DNA of 64,000 nt from Epiperipatus broadwayi (GCA_028023455.1 JAQFVV010006842.1:126001-190000), one strand, 5' to 3'. Numbered from the stretch's first letter, positions 48,600 through 61,359 are shown. Translations and numbers: made by a program. Notes: generated by a model from the letters alone, not told the origin.

Positions 48600-51085
48600 A
48601 TTAATTTTAATAAAATCAGCATTGTAATAGTAATAAGAAAAGTGGATTTGTTTAATTACTCAAATCTTTTAAATGTTATGAACAGTCATGTTATATGTTT
48701 ACAATATGTATCTGAAGTGGATAATTAATATTACACTGTTTTAACAAACATTTATATAGAATAAATAGCTTTTAAATGGCCATTTGCAGAGCATTATCCA
48801 ATCTAGCAGTGTTCTCAAGGAGAAGTAAATAAAGTATTACTCATTAGATAAGCTGATGCACATTTAATGGAGTTGCATATGAAAAAATCAAAACTTGTAA
48901 AATTTCGTCAGTAAAATTCAGAAAAAGAGTACAGAAGCACTGAAAGTAGGATGATGAAATCATGAATCAGGCACACACACAGATGAGAAGATCTTAACAT
49001 TAATAAGGAATCAATTAAAGGCAATTCTCCTTCAGAAGGTATCGACTGTTGTTTATTTATATTAATTGCAAATGGAGTAATAGACAAACTCAGCTAGACA
49101 ATAATTTAAAAGGGATAGTCATTGAAATTTTTACGACTAAAATAATAAATAATTTAAAACAGATTTCATATTTTAGCCATACTTTGTGACTGATAATTTG
49201 ATCCTTACTACTATTATTATACTTCATTAACATAATTTCACTTGATATTGGATTTTCCTACAATGCTGACTTATATAGCCGGTTAATATTGTAGATTCTT
49301 TGGTGTCAAAACGCTGACTAAAATAAACAATTGTTTGATTTTATCTTTTATTGTGGTTATTAATATTTTTGTATGCTCAAATAAACAAGTTCAGATTAGT
49401 ATACCTATTGGTTCCAAGGACAAATATTTGAAACTTGTAGATATATGGATTATAGATTCAAAAAATATTTTAAAAATGCTGATAAGTTTGACTAACAGTA
49501 AAAAAATAAATTTCTTAAATTACCTTTGCAACATTTCCCACAAGATATTATAAGTTAATTAGAAAACTTGTTTAACTTCAGGGATTATCAATTAGTAATA
49601 TGTTATAGTTTCTTAGCAACATCAAAAGTGAAAAAAGTTATCTCTGTTTACATGGTTATAATCTCATCATTTCTATTCTTTATTATAATAACAATCTATG
49701 GAAATATTTAATTCCATATATATCAATGATTCCTATGTTCCACGAAACTCTAGGGTTCCACAATAAAATTAGTTTTTGAACTTTAATAATAAAAAATTAA
49801 AAATATGTGTGAAAAATTTATTTAAAGTTTCAAAAATTATTAATATTCCATAGAATAAAAAGACTTGCATGACTCACATTCCCTGATAAAGCTATCTGTA
49901 GTGAGATAGAATGCAACAGCCCAGTGTATGAGAAGATAATATCAGTCATAGATTATTGGTGTTTGAAAGCTATTTTTTCCTGCACATGCAAAGGTTTTAA
50001 GTGCATTAATATCAGTATTTGCATTTCTTTTGAATATTTATATTTTAAAATTAAAAGCAGCTTGAAAGATAATAAAATAAATTGTTGGATTAAAAAAAAA
50101 AAACTTTTGCTAGAATGTCTTCATGTGAATAAAAGAAAGTGTTAGATTTATAAAATCAGTAGAGATTTTCAAACCAATGAGATAACAATCATTCCGTTAA
50201 CTCCATAATTCTGTTGCTTTTCCATTTTAATTTTGCAATTAAATGGCAAAAACTTATTGCAATCCTTATTTCGATTCCTCATTATTCTTTAGATAAGTTC
50301 TAATAGTGGTCTTATCTATTTTTAAATTGCTATTTATTTATAATACCATCTAGTTATTTTTTGGCAATTTATTACAATACTAAAATACAGTATGAGTTGT
50401 TAACCATATTTAAACATACAAATGAATCTATTTTTTCCCTTCACATTGACAGAAAATATTTGCATAATAATAAAAATTATACAAATGATAAAATTGATGA
50501 TTTAGTCTTTTTTTAAAAAAAATGTTCCATTTTCTGATATATAAAAATTATTTTTGCATGTTTTACTTTAAAAACTTGATTTTATTTAATGCTGAAATGA
50601 TTACAGTGCAGTAAGTGATTGTTTTTATGCCATGATCATGTATATTTATGTAAGATTCCGGTTTGCGGCATGATTTATTATGCAATCTTACAGATCTTGA
50701 AGCTTTCAAAATCAATGAAGCAATGTGTAATCAAAGTGAAGTTGATGAGGAAATTCAAAAACATATTATTTCCCATCTAAAAATAGTAGGACACTAAATA
50801 AATACTTTATTAAAAGATGACAATTATTGGATTTTCATTATTAAAAGAAAAATCCGATGAACTTTCTAAGTGGAGTATGAAAATGTCATCACTCTGACAT
50901 TAAAAATAATCTAATGGTTGATTGCCTGAGAATTCACAAAAAAGTTTAAATATCAAAACGTCCAAATAAAAGTTAAATATAAGGTAAACCACTCAATGAG
51001 TTTTGGTGTCATTTAAACAAAGGAATATTTAAATTTATTCAAAAAGGCAATTCATTGTTTGTTGACAATTTGTATCACATATTTG
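48600..51085. other. Intronic AT-rich sequence
   Basis: Frames at 49335 and 49924 have no domain or splice context. Nothing else was recognised. Confidence 0.4.
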
Positions 51086-51086
51086 T

Positions 51087-51115
51087 GCAAAAGTCTGAGT
51101 TCGAACCCTTATATA
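51087..51115 (+). repeat. HHR-3 tRNA-like fragment
   Basis: AGTCTGAGTTCGAACCC is the B-box end of the HHR-3 family standing alone. Confidence 0.5.
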
Positions 51116-51204
51116 TTGCAGTGTATATGTGCAGGTGTGAGTAGCCTGTACAGTGTATTAAATTACATAACAGCTAAAGTAAAATACAGAAATTGAATTG
51201 CTCC

Positions 51205-51320
51205 TTTTTTTTTTCTTTCATATGTCATAGCATCGGCCGGGACACGAACCCACAACTGTGTGCAACCAACTACTTGCTTGCAAGGCAGCTGCGATGACCT
51301 CTGCTAACAATGCTTGACTG
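51205..51320 (-). mobile_element. tRNA-derived SINE, minus (SINE-T subfamily 2)
   Basis: On the minus strand: AGCAGAGGTCATCGCAGCTG, CCTTGCAAGCAAG, TTGTGGGTTCGTGTCCCGG, then GATGCTATGACATATGAA and poly(A). It shares the tail and overall plan with the SINEs at 18.3 and 31.2 kb but has a different anticodon-arm region. Confidence 0.8.
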
Positions 51321-54300
51321 AATTGCTCCCTTTGATATTAAAATTCAATCATTCATAATTAAGTCAAATTATAAAATAATATTGAAAGAAATTAATCTTT
51401 CGCATTAATTTACCAATTTAAATTAAATAATTGTCCTTTTTTTAATTAATGTTTTTTTTTTTTTAATTTTTCAATAAATAATTTCATTCGTTGTTTTATT
51501 TATAATTAATAAATATTTGTCAGGGTTACAAACATGTTTATCAAAATGAAAAGAGAATTTATACAGAAATCTTTTGATATTTAATAGATCAGAATTCCAG
51601 CATGTACCAGTTTAAAAAAAAAAAGAAAAAACTCAAGGAAATGAATTTAGAAAAAGATAATGTTTTTTTATACAACGGAGTTCATTATTTATTTATTTTT
51701 TTAAAAAGTAGTTCTTGTTCTTATGATTTATGTGACATAATTAATATATGATGATATTTCAATAATAAAATCATGCTTGCTCCCACATGTTCAACTACTA
51801 CTAGGTGGGTCAATTAGGTTTGCAAGATACCAACTTATGTTAGATAAATTTTCACACTTGAAAGCTGATATAGTTACTAATATATTTGAAGAACTATTGT
51901 AATAAATCTTAATATAAGCACAAATAAATGCAAATCAGGATTTAAAAAAATATTATTTTTTGAATCTACAAACTAAAGAAATATCAATATATCTCATGAA
52001 ATTTGCTAAGAATAATGTTATTGATACAAAGTTCATATGTAATTTCAGAGATTGTTTAATCCGCATGGTTCTAAGACCTAAGTGAAATTTGGATTCACTA
52101 CTATACAATTAACAATTACAACCTATTTTTCCTATGTAGTAATACAATTACATTTATCCAAGACAAATAATAATTAATGTTATTATCGCAACAAAAGATA
52201 ATGGCTTAATAAACCCATAAAATGATGGCAATATCATACTTAGAAAATCATCTTATGAATCTGAACCCTAATAAAAAGGTTGATTTGCTTATTTAGTGGG
52301 TTGTGAAAAAATAGTTCAACCATATATCAAAAATGGAAAGAAATGAAATATTTTTATTTTGAGTTTTTGTTATAGTCATGACAGATCTTGAAAGGTAGCA
52401 TCAAATATATACATACAAATATATTCAAAATAGTGAAACATAAAATGATAAAATTCGATCTTCTCTTTCGTTTGATTTGATTTACAAGATGTTAGAAAAC
52501 TGCATTATGAATGTATGTGCAGTATGTTTTTTTTTTGTATAATAAATAAATATAAAAAAAAAATTGTATTTTAAAAATTAATACGTAAATTATTTATATA
52601 TAAATATTAAAAACTTTTTGTTTTTTAAAGCAATATCTATATTTTTTTCTTCCTTTTATTTACACATATAAATAATATCTTTATATTTTCTGTCATATCA
52701 TCAAAATGCATTTAATTTTTAAAATCAATTTTGACAATATTATGTATATATAATTATTATTTTTTAAATATATATAAACATTTAAAAAAACAACAACAAA
52801 TAATTGTGAAATATTAAGTAAAAACTTGGATTTCTGCACAAAATTTAATAGGTCCTACATAGCTTATTTAATTTATCTTTTTAAATATAATCTTCACTTT
52901 AAAGACGGTCTCTGTATCTACAGTTTAAAGATATTGGGACAAATTAATCGTTTTTAGTGTATGCTGAAAATATGAAATGTATAAATACATTAAGAATGAC
53001 AAAATAATCATCCGTTTGTCTTACAATACAAGAGCGTGCGTGCACAAATGAAATAAACTTTAACCAATATATAATCCTTTATATAAATATTTGCCATTTC
53101 ATAATTAATTTTTTCTTATTAATAACCTTTTAAATTATGTAATTTATCATATAGGATGTAATTATTACGTCATATGTTTCAGTTAAGTTATTAATATTGA
53201 TAATTTCAAATATAATAATTTATATAGAAGTTAGAATTGCAATATTATAAGCATTTAAGTTCTCAATTATGATTTAATCTTAATAAATGACATTATATTA
53301 TTACAATATTAATGTTAACAATGATAATTTGAGTTAGGGTTTATTTAGTCTTTGTGTAATCCGAAGTATGTATATATATATGGTAAAATATATCCTATTA
53401 AGTACACATTTTATAAAATGGCTAATGTTTTGCCAGCCAAAGGTGGTTCTAGTTCCCTAAATCAATATTAAGTACATAATTTACAAGAAAGTTTGGTCTA
53501 ATATTGAAGATGAAATCATTATTTTCCAAAAATTAATAGACATTGTTAACTAAAATTGCCCCCCCCCCTCCACCCCCAATTGTTTATTTTGTGAATTTCT
53601 ATGAAGATGCAAAAGCTTTAATCACATGATTTATAATTGCTTAATAAAATAATTGAATGATTTCATAATGGAAGTGACAGGATTAGCTATGCCTTATGAA
53701 TCTTTAAGTCTTAAGTTTATCAAGTAACCATCACTGCACCAAAATACACAGGGCAATTAATTAATTATGTGAAGTCACGATGAATAAAAATGGAATAATT
53801 AGTCCTCCTTCCCACATATTTTTGACTTAAAATGAATAGAACTTATTTTAAACATGAAAAGGTTATTTTGCTATTTTTTTTTTCCACATTTTAGATTTAC
53901 TATTCCTCTTTTCCCCCTAAATACACCTTTACCCTAATCAGCAAGGACAACTGGTGCCCTAAAATGCATTATAAATCAAAGACCTGGCATAACATATAAG
54001 CAATTATAAAATAATAATAATTTGTTACTTTAAATTCAAAACCATACAAAAATTTAATTAAAAAAATAAAGCTCAAATTGAAAAAATGAGTATTAATTAA
54101 TTAATAAATAAATATTTTACTAAGCATATTATTTAAAAAAATTAAATTTTTTTTACTGACAGTCCACAATTTTGCTTCTGTGGCAAGATATATATATATA
54201 TAGAGAGAGAAAAGAACATTTTAAGGATATGTGTGTGGAAAAATTGATGTATATTTAAAAATTTAATTTTGATGCGTTTTATTTTCTATTACCAAAGTTT

Positions 54301-54355
54301 ATTATTTTTGTAATATCTGATGTATAAAACAAAACTTTTTATACACTGCCGCTAA
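51321..54355. other. Intronic AT-rich sequence
   Basis: A C10 run followed by CTCCACCCCC lies at 53559-53577. (TA)n stretches occur near 54190. There is no exon or repeat family that I can support. Confidence 0.4.
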
Positions 54356-54465
54356 TTTTTTTCATATGTCATAGCATCGACCGGGAGGCGAACCCACAAC
54401 CGTCCGCAACCAACTACTTGCTTGCAAGGGGTTGTGATGACCTCTCAGCTATCATTGCTTGACTT
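54356..54465 (-). mobile_element. tRNA-derived SINE, minus (SINE-T subfamily 2)
   Basis: On the minus strand: TAGCTGAGAGGTCATCACAA, CTTGCAAGCAAG, GTGGGTTCGCCTCCCGG, GATGCTATGACATATGAAAA. This is closely related to the copy at 51205. Confidence 0.82.
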
Positions 54466-54825
54466 TTTTTTTTTAAGAAAGAAAATGACAAATTTGTTTA
54501 AACACAGTGAAATTAAAGATAAATTGGTAGTTATTTTTTTTTGATCATACAAGTCCCTTGATGGTGCTTTATACTGTTTAATACACATAAATATTTCATT
54601 CCCTGGCCTATTCCATGTTATTAAATTACAATTTTCCATGTTATTAAATTTAAATATTTCACATTATTAATATGGTTTTGGCTAGAGACAATGCCATCAA
54701 GCAGCTTGTATGTTCAAAAAAAAAAAATACCTAAAAGTTTGATAAATGTAATCACTTTTAATTATGTAAATGATTAAATCTTTTTTTTTTGCCACTACTA
54801 CAAAGATATATATATGTAATATTCA
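54466..54825. other. Intronic sequence with poly(T)/poly(A) runs
   Basis: The minus frame at 54445-54639 has no recognisable domain. Confidence 0.4.
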
Positions 54826-54829
54826 AATA

Positions 54830-55195
54830 TAAGTATACTGTCTATACTAAATTTAATGTAATTATAAGGGACTTGAATTCAGACTTTTAAGCTTCCTACA
54901 GCTATAAATTCCATCTTATACAATTAATCACATGACCACATACATGTAAAAAAAACAAATGATCTCCAATGTATGTATTTCATGCTGAACCAGAACTCAT
55001 CAGTTAGTCCAGATCACCATCTCCCACACATATATACAACCAGTGCTCAGTTTATATTAAGATAGCAAATCTTCAAACTTTAATGGACAAGCGTCAATCT
55101 TCTCCACACTACAACTCTTCAGCCCATCCATATCATTGAAAATCTGATGATGGAACACTCAAGGCCCTTGGTGATGCCAATATTAATTCAACATG
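54830..55195 (-). repeat. HHR-3 repeat, minus copy
   Basis: The minus strand carries the body (AATCTGATGATGGA inverse at about 55140; TTAATATAAACTGAGCACTG), the ribozyme at 54965-55008, and a decayed tRNA-like section ending near 54880 (AGTCTGAATTCAAGTCCC). It lies in the PRMT7 intron in the sense direction of that gene. Confidence 0.8.
54965..55008 (-). ncRNA. Hammerhead ribozyme motif (HHR-3), partly decayed
   Basis: CTGATGA, GAAA and a stem II of GTTCT/AGCAT (one mismatch) are present. Stem I is ACTAA with TTGGA, which leaves mismatches. The base before the cleavage position is C where U is expected. Probably inactive. Confidence 0.55.
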
Positions 55196-55482
55196 GGTAT
55201 GACAACAGAATTTTATCCAAAAACCACTATGAATGAGATTTATTACACTGATATCAATTCATATCTCATTTGTAAATATTCAGGATAAAACTTCGCTTTT
55301 AATCTGAAATCATCTTATTTTAAAATGGTGGATTGTTGATTATATATCTCACTATTTCTTTTTTTTAAATGTCAATTTAATGTTATTTAATAATCATTTT
55401 TTATTTAATTTTACAACATTTTATATTGAATGTATTTTGACCAAAGATATCACTGTCTTTATAAGTCCAACTGTCTTAGATA
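55196..55482. other. Intronic AT-rich sequence
   Basis: No feature was recognised. Confidence 0.4.
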
Positions 55483-55600
55483 GTTTGTGCAGTTGGTAGA
55501 GCAGCTGACTTGGGAGCAGAGATCCCAGGAACAATTATCATTTTCACAAATCTGGCAGTCAAATTTATGAACTCTCGAGCAATAAAGCTAAATGCCTTTT
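55483..55600 (+). mobile_element. tRNA-derived SINE fragment, second family
   Basis: TTGTGCAGTTGGTAGAGCAG resembles a tRNA A-box, followed by CTGACTTGGGAGCAGAGATC. The B-box position (GGAACAATTATC) is decayed. A tail ACTCTCGAGCAATAAAGC, then TAAATGCC follows. It is unrelated to SINE-T. Confidence 0.55.
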
Positions 55601-55755
55601 TTAATAAGTCCAACTAAAGAAAGGGCTGAATCATATAATTGGAAAGAAAAAAAGTTTTAATAAACTTATTATTCAAACAAAAACTATGAAAAATATTTTG
55701 TGAATTAAAAAAATTATATAATATATATATATTTGTGCATGCTTAATATACTTAC

Positions 55756-55992
55756 GTCAACAAGCTTGTCAAAAAGTTCAATGTCAAAGCCTTCAACTAC
55801 TCCTACAGGAGCACGAATTTTCCATAAATGTTCCAATTCCACAGCAATCCCTTTTAGTATCAACAAAGAAGGACAAATTTTACAGTTCTGTGATAATAAT
55901 GATGCATATTTTTCTTTAGTATACCAAAATATTAAATTATTCCAAGGAAGAGTACTTGAAATAAAATATGGTTCACTAAAAAATAAATTAAT
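55756..55992 (-). CDS. PRMT7: PRMT7-type arginine methyltransferase, internal exon
   Basis: A 237-bp exon of 79 whole codons. The acceptor CAG follows a purine-free tract (TTTTTTTTTCTTTGCAG), and the donor is GTAAGT at 55755-55750. It encodes INLFFSEPYFISSTLPWNNL, FWYTKEKYASLL, an ELEHLWKIRAPVG stretch and EGFDIELFDKLVD. This matches the middle of the second methyltransferase-like module of PRMT7: the EPY(F/Y)...LPW-x-NL-x-FWY motif, the L-W-x-I-R-x-P-x-G motif and EGFD. The next exon, at 26483, continues in phase 0, which joins LVD to KSSRISDSP. Catalytic SAM-binding motifs of the first module would be encoded upstream, outside the recognised part of the window. Confidence 0.94.
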
Positions 55993-56249
55993 CTGCAAAG
56001 AAAAAAAAAGGACATACAATTGAGTATATAGGAACATAAATAGTTTGGCTGAAATTATTACCTAAAAGCATAACTTTTTAGACAATTATTTTTGCCATTA
56101 GTCATTCTTCTTTTTAAATCATTTTCCTAAAATTGTGTGAGATATCTCTAAAATGATTATCAATTTTTCAAAGTAATAGAAATTATCACATGATCACCAT
56201 CTCTTATGCTAGCATATAATTGTTATTCAACAGGCATTGAACTTAGATT
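55993..56249. other. Intron upstream of the PRMT7 exon
   Basis: No upstream PRMT7 exon was recognised here or elsewhere up to 64000. Confidence 0.4.
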
Positions 56250-56545
56250 GAAAATATTATTATGTTTTCAATTTTATTCTCATAGTTTTGTAGTAAAGTA
56301 GAGATAAAAGGTGGCTGCTGGAGGGTTGCATTAGATCCTAGGATCTAGATGGAGTGCTCTCAGGTCCAAGGCTCTTCACTGATGAAGGCCACAAGCCAGA
56401 AACTAGTCTGGGGATATTGGATAAGTAGGCACTAGATGGTGATTTTATGCACAAGCCTTCTGGCATCCATTGATTACTCTGGTTGGCACAGGGTGGCACT
56501 ACTGTATGGAGAGTTTTGCCAGTTTAATAGAAATTATAAAAAAAT
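56250..56545 (+). repeat. HHR-2 repeat, best-preserved copy
   Basis: The order is: AAAATATTATTATG..., AGTAGAGATAAAAGGTGGCT, GCTCTCAGGTCCAAGGCTC, the ribozyme at 56373-56414, GGATAAGTAGGCACTAGATG, and the right end CATCCATTGATTACTCTGG to TATGGAGAGTTTTGCCAG. The left inverted end is truncated. Confidence 0.8.
56373..56414 (+). ncRNA. Type I hammerhead ribozyme (HHR-2)
   Basis: Stem I pairs TCTTCA (56373-56378) with TGGGGA (56409-56414), with two G-T pairs. CTGATGA is at 56379-56385. Stem II is GGC/GCC around CACAA, closed by an A-A mismatch. GAA is at 56399-56401. Stem III is the perfect palindrome ACTAGT (56402-56407), and the cleavage-site C is 56408. All core residues are intact. Confidence 0.8.
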
Positions 56546-56677
56546 ACCTAGAGAAAAAATATTTTTAAACAGATGTGGAATAAATATTCAAGTATATCAG
56601 ATATTTATTTATTTATTTTGAATCATTTCAGTAATGTGTTTGCATGAAGATTTGCAATAATGTCATTTTTAGTTGCA

Positions 56678-56914
56678 ATTATATGTTAGACTATTTCCAT
56701 CATCTACTATTAAACATTGAATGTCTTTAGAAAAAATTAAAACTTTATTTAAATTTTCCAATTACTTTCAACTATTAATAGAATTTCACAATACCAATCA
56801 ACTATGTGCTATTGTTAACAGTTGGAGGTATTAGAAAATGAAAATAAAGTTTAATATTTTTCTAAAGACATTCAATATTTAGTGCTACATGATGGGAATA
56901 GTCTAACATATAAT
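56678..56914. mobile_element. MITE with long terminal inverted repeats
   Basis: The ends ATTATATGTTAGACTATT and its inverse AATAGTCTAACATATAAT, plus ACATTGAATGTCTTTAGAAA and its inverse, give inverted repeats of about 50 bp around an AT-rich centre of about 130 bp. A shorter relative is at 10450-10577. Confidence 0.82.
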
Positions 56915-57985
56915 CAATTTCAGTAATGCAATTTCAAAAATCAATCTTTAAGTTTAATATTTCTACGATACACTTTAGAAAGAATTACATTCACAGTGAA
57001 AAGATCTAAGCAAATTAACTCAGTAAACACATTACTTATGGATGATGCCACCCATGATTAAGACAACTGGAAAAAAACATTATTGAGATAATCCAAAACA
57101 ACTGTTGCATAGTGGTGCAAAGCTATATCCTGCTAAAACTCTACTGTGCTTTCAAGAATATCAGCTTGATAAAGCTGAAGTCCTAGGAATTGTTTAGACA
57201 CGAAAAAATACATAATTTCTGTAATCAGGATCTCGGTCCATAAATCTTTAATTTAGCTATGTCAAGCCACACCTTCACTTTTGTCATATTTAATTTCCAT
57301 TCCATTGATTAACCTGCCTACACACGTGAAAGGTCATTTCATCATTGAACAAAATTTATTAATTCGATTTTGTACTTCATTTAATAAACCGAGCACACAT
57401 TGATTTTTGCCATAAATACTTTTTTTTTATTTTAAAAAAAATCGTATTGTAAAATTCTGTAACGTGTTATTAAGAAATAACTAATATGTGAAATGCTCTC
57501 TGAATTAACAATTGTGAATAATCGTCCAATACTTTTTGAATAGATATGATGATTCTACTATAAGATCTTCTAGAACATAGTTATTCTTTTATCACACATA
57601 GGCCCAGTCCTCGTAAATTTATTTACTAATCCCTTAAGCACCAACTTTTGAAACACACTCATAAACCTTTTTGCCTCTTAATTTTTTCATACTTTTTCTT
57701 CAGTTGTATATCAACTTTTCATATATATATAAAGAAAGTAATGTAGCATTAATAAAGTTATTTATATATAAAAATCTCATGACAAATGTTTAGCCTAAAA
57801 AATGAATTTTACAAAAAAAAAAAAAAAAAAATTCATTATCAAATTTTTATGTCTGAGTAAATTTTATTAAAAGCAAACATTCAAATAAAAAAAGGAACCT
57901 TAGATATAAACAATTTTCCAATAAAAAATAATAATACTAGGAACTTCTGTGCATTATTTTTGATTGTTGTAGGCTTACATTCTTT
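56915..57985. other. Unassigned AT-rich sequence
   Basis: A poly(A) run of about 18 bases lies near 57813-57830. No gene was recognised. Confidence 0.4.
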
Positions 57986-57988
57986 TAA

Positions 57989-58270
57989 AACTGGTAAAAC
58001 TCTCTGTACAGTAGTGCCACTCAGTGAAAGCCAGAGTAATCAATGGATGCAAAAGGTTTGTGCATAAAATCCCTATCTAGTGGCTTTTGTCAGTGAGGAG
58101 TTGGATCTGAGAGCACTGTACTTAGATCTCGTAATCTAATGTAACCTTCCAGGAGCCACCTTTTATCTCTATATATCTACAAAACTATGAGTCTGTGAAA
58201 GCATAATAATATTTTCAATCCAAGCTCATTATCTTATATAGTCATATAGATCTGAACTCAGTTCAGTACC
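57989..58270 (-). repeat. HHR-2 repeat, minus copy, ribozyme deleted
   Basis: The reversed element reads AAAACTCTCTGTACAGTAGT, GCCAGAGTAATCAATGGATG, then jumps from CCCTATCTAGTG straight to GCTTTTGTCAGTGAGGAG, so most of the ribozyme (stem III and part of stem II) is deleted. The body (CCTTCCAGGAGCCACCTTTT) and the ATAGATCTGAACTCAGTTCA end are intact. Confidence 0.75.
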
Positions 58271-58335
58271 CATACATTTTTGGTTCTTTAATAACAATAG
58301 CCACCTTTATCCTATTAGGCAGGATTGGTACTAAA

Positions 58336-58501
58336 CCACTAAACTTTATATGATCACCATTTCTTATATTTGCTCAAGCTGTTAAAACAGGCAAAACTTT
58401 GTACTCTGGCTTGCACTGAGTGGCACTACTGTATAAAGACTTTTGCCTGTTTTAATAGCTTGAACAAGCATAGGAAATGATGATCATGTGATGTTTAGTG
58501 G
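58336..58501. repeat. HHR-2 terminal foldback with ~70-bp arms
   Basis: The arms 58336-58403 and 58431-58501 (CCACTAAAC... AAAACAGGCAAAACTTT against AAGACTTTTGCCTGTTTT... GTTTAGTGG) pair closely around a 27-bp centre with TCTGGCTTGCACTGAGTGG. It consists of the terminal sequence of the HHR-2 family in inverted duplicate, without a ribozyme. Confidence 0.85.
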
Positions 58502-59904
58502 CAAAATTCTTTTACTTAGCTATAATATTTATGAGAAGGAAACATCTTTAAATTTTAAATGTAATTTAAAATGATAAAAATTAACCAATGTGGAATTCAT
58601 AAAAAAATTTCATGGTACATGATGTTGTATGTAATAGACTATTAATGGTTAATTTACCTTGGGAGGTAGAATTTTCACTTGAATTGTGAAAAAAAATGAA
58701 TAAATAATTCTGGAACATTTCATATAAAACTGTCCACGCAAAAAGCAAAATTTTCTAGGTATAGGTAGGAAGCAGACAAAAATGTTAGATTCAAATTCCA
58801 GCATTTTTAATTGATGTAGGTTCACAAATATCTAAATTCCTTTACTCAGCTTTAAAAATAATTAATATTTATGAGAAGAAAAATGTACTACGTAAATAAC
58901 ACCATTAGCTTTAAAAATATTATAATGTGGAATTTATAAAAAAAAAAAAAAAATTGACACATGATGTTGCCTTGGCACATTCATCATAATAAAGTTTATC
59001 TTGTGTGGTATTTTAAAAATACTGAATTAATAAATCTGGAACATAGTATGAAAAGCACGGTTCTGCTCAACAAAGCCAACAGTAGGTGAATAGTGCTAGC
59101 ATTTTCATTACAGTATTTTTAGTAGTTGCAGGCTTATAAAAAGCTAAATTTCCTTACTCAGCTCCAAAAAGTTAAATTATTCAATATTTGTGAGAGGAAA
59201 AGTTGTTGCAGTAGATAAATAACATTAACATTTTCACATCAATTTCATGGACTCTTGCAAAATTATGAAGTAGTATCACCTCTAAAAGTCAAAACATACT
59301 AGTTCTTTATATATCTTTGATTTTACACTTCATATTTATTTATATATCTTTGATTTTACACTTCATATTTATTTTGGAGCATCATGCCTAGAGTTGATAT
59401 TCAGAGTGTGTGCCTAAACATTGAGATTTATAATAAAAATATTTGTAAAATAGATATTTTACCAATAAAAAACATTTCTTGGCTGATGTCATAAATTTTC
59501 AGAAGGCTACATTTTTCTCTCCCAAACAAAATATATTAAATAAAAGCTATACACAAGTATTAATTAATTTTAAAAAAAGGTAAATAAATTTCTATCAAAA
59601 TCAATATGAAACGAGCCAATGTTGTGCACGAACAAAAATGTACTTTTTCCTGAATAAAGAATTTTTATCTTTTCCTTGGTTACTGATTTCTACTGACATC
59701 TAGGTACAATAATTACAACTAAAAACTTAATCTGTCAAATGGTTGAACAGGTTCTGAATAAAATCATACATTGTGACTGGAACAACAACAAATGTTTTTC
59801 ACAAAAATCACTTTAAGGACTAATTCATGATTAGCCATGTAAGAAGAAATCGTTTATGATAGCTACCAAATTTCTCCCTTAACATCTTTTATTTTACATT
59901 TTAA
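58502..59904. other. Unassigned sequence with a 35-bp tandem duplication
   Basis: A perfect direct duplication of TTTATATATCTTTGATTTTA and the following CACTTCATATTTAT lies at about 59307-59372. Otherwise no gene or repeat family was recognised. Confidence 0.5.
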
Positions 59905-60463
59905 TAGACAGGGTATGAGCACAGACTTTCACATGACTCACCACTCTCCACACCATCTCATAACACTGATACACCTGAACACACATATGTCGAAAAGATA
60001 AATAATAACCAATATATGTATTTCATGCTAAAACAGCAATCATCAGTTGGTCCAGATTACCATCTCTACACATATATGCTACAAGTGCTCAGATATATAT
60101 TAAGATAGCAAATTCTCCTACTTTAATGGACAGGCTTCAATTTACTCCACACTCCAACTCTTCAACTGTCCATCCAATTGAAAATCTGATGATGGAATGC
60201 TCAAAGGCCACCCTTGGTCTGATGTTGACCTAAAGGTCAATCTAACCCCTCATGTACAGGACATAATCCATTAAATACATATACAAGGGATAGGCAGACA
60301 TCTCTAATATGTAATAAATGAAATACACAGGCTTATATATACCTGTGTCTATATATGCAATAGACAGGGTATGAGCACAGACTTTCACATGACCCCCCAC
60401 TCTCCACACCATCTCATAATAATGATACACCTGAACACACATATGTCGAAAAGATAAATAATC

Positions 60464-60507
60464 ACCAATATATGTATTTCATGCTAAACCAGCAATCATC
60501 AGTTGGT
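60464..60507 (-). ncRNA. Hammerhead ribozyme motif (HHR-3), unit 2 of array
   Basis: Stem I ACCAA/TTGGT, box CTGATGA, stem II TGCT/AGCA with a T-T closing mismatch, GAAA, and stem III ATACATAT with A at the cleavage position. The same layout is in units 1 (60008), 3 (60887, stem III ATATGTAT) and 4. Confidence 0.65.
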
Positions 60508-61359
60508 CCAGATTACCATCTCTACACATATATGCTACAAGTGCTCAGATATATATTAAGATAGCAAATTCTCCTACTTTAATGGACAGGCTTCAATGTA
60601 CTCCACACTCCAACTCTTCAACTGTCCATCCAATTGAAAATCTGATGATGGAATGCTCAAAGGCCACTCTTAGGCCGAGATTGTTGTCACACCCATGTTG
60701 ACCTAAAGGTCAATCTAACCCCTCATGTACAGGACATAATCCATTAAATACACAGGCTTATATATACCTGTCTATATATGTAATAGACAGAGTATGAGCA
60801 CAGACTTTCACATGACCCACCACTCTCCACACCATCTCATTACACTGATACACCTGAACACACATATGTCGAAAAGATAAATAATCACCAATATACATAT
60901 TTCATGCTAAACCAGCAATCATCAGTTGGTCCAGATTACCATCTCTACACATATATGCTACAAGTGCTCAGATATATATTAAGATAGCAAATTCTCCTAC
61001 TTTAATGGACAGGCTTCAATGTACTCCACACTCCAACTCTTCAACTGTCCATCCAATTGAAAATCTGATGATGGAATGCTCAAAGGCCACCCTTAGGCTG
61101 AGATTGTTGTCACACCCATGTTGACCTAAAGGTCCATCTAACCCCTCATGTACAGGACATAATCCATTAAATACATATACAAGGGATAGGCAGACATCTC
61201 TAATATGTAATAGATGAAATACACAGGCTTATATATACCTGTGTCTATATGTGTATTAGACAGGGTATGAGCACAGACTTTCACATGACCCACCACTCTC
61301 AACACCATCTCAAACCACTGATATACCTGAACACACATATGTCGAAAAGATAAATAATC

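Noticed and set aside
55733-56023. Plus-strand 96-codon frame
   Set aside because: It is the antisense shadow of the PRMT7 exon at 55756-55992.
60242-61338. Two related 66-codon minus-strand proteins
   Set aside because: They are the same stretch of the HHR-3 tandem unit translated twice, with no domain and no conservation signal beyond that of the DNA repeat.
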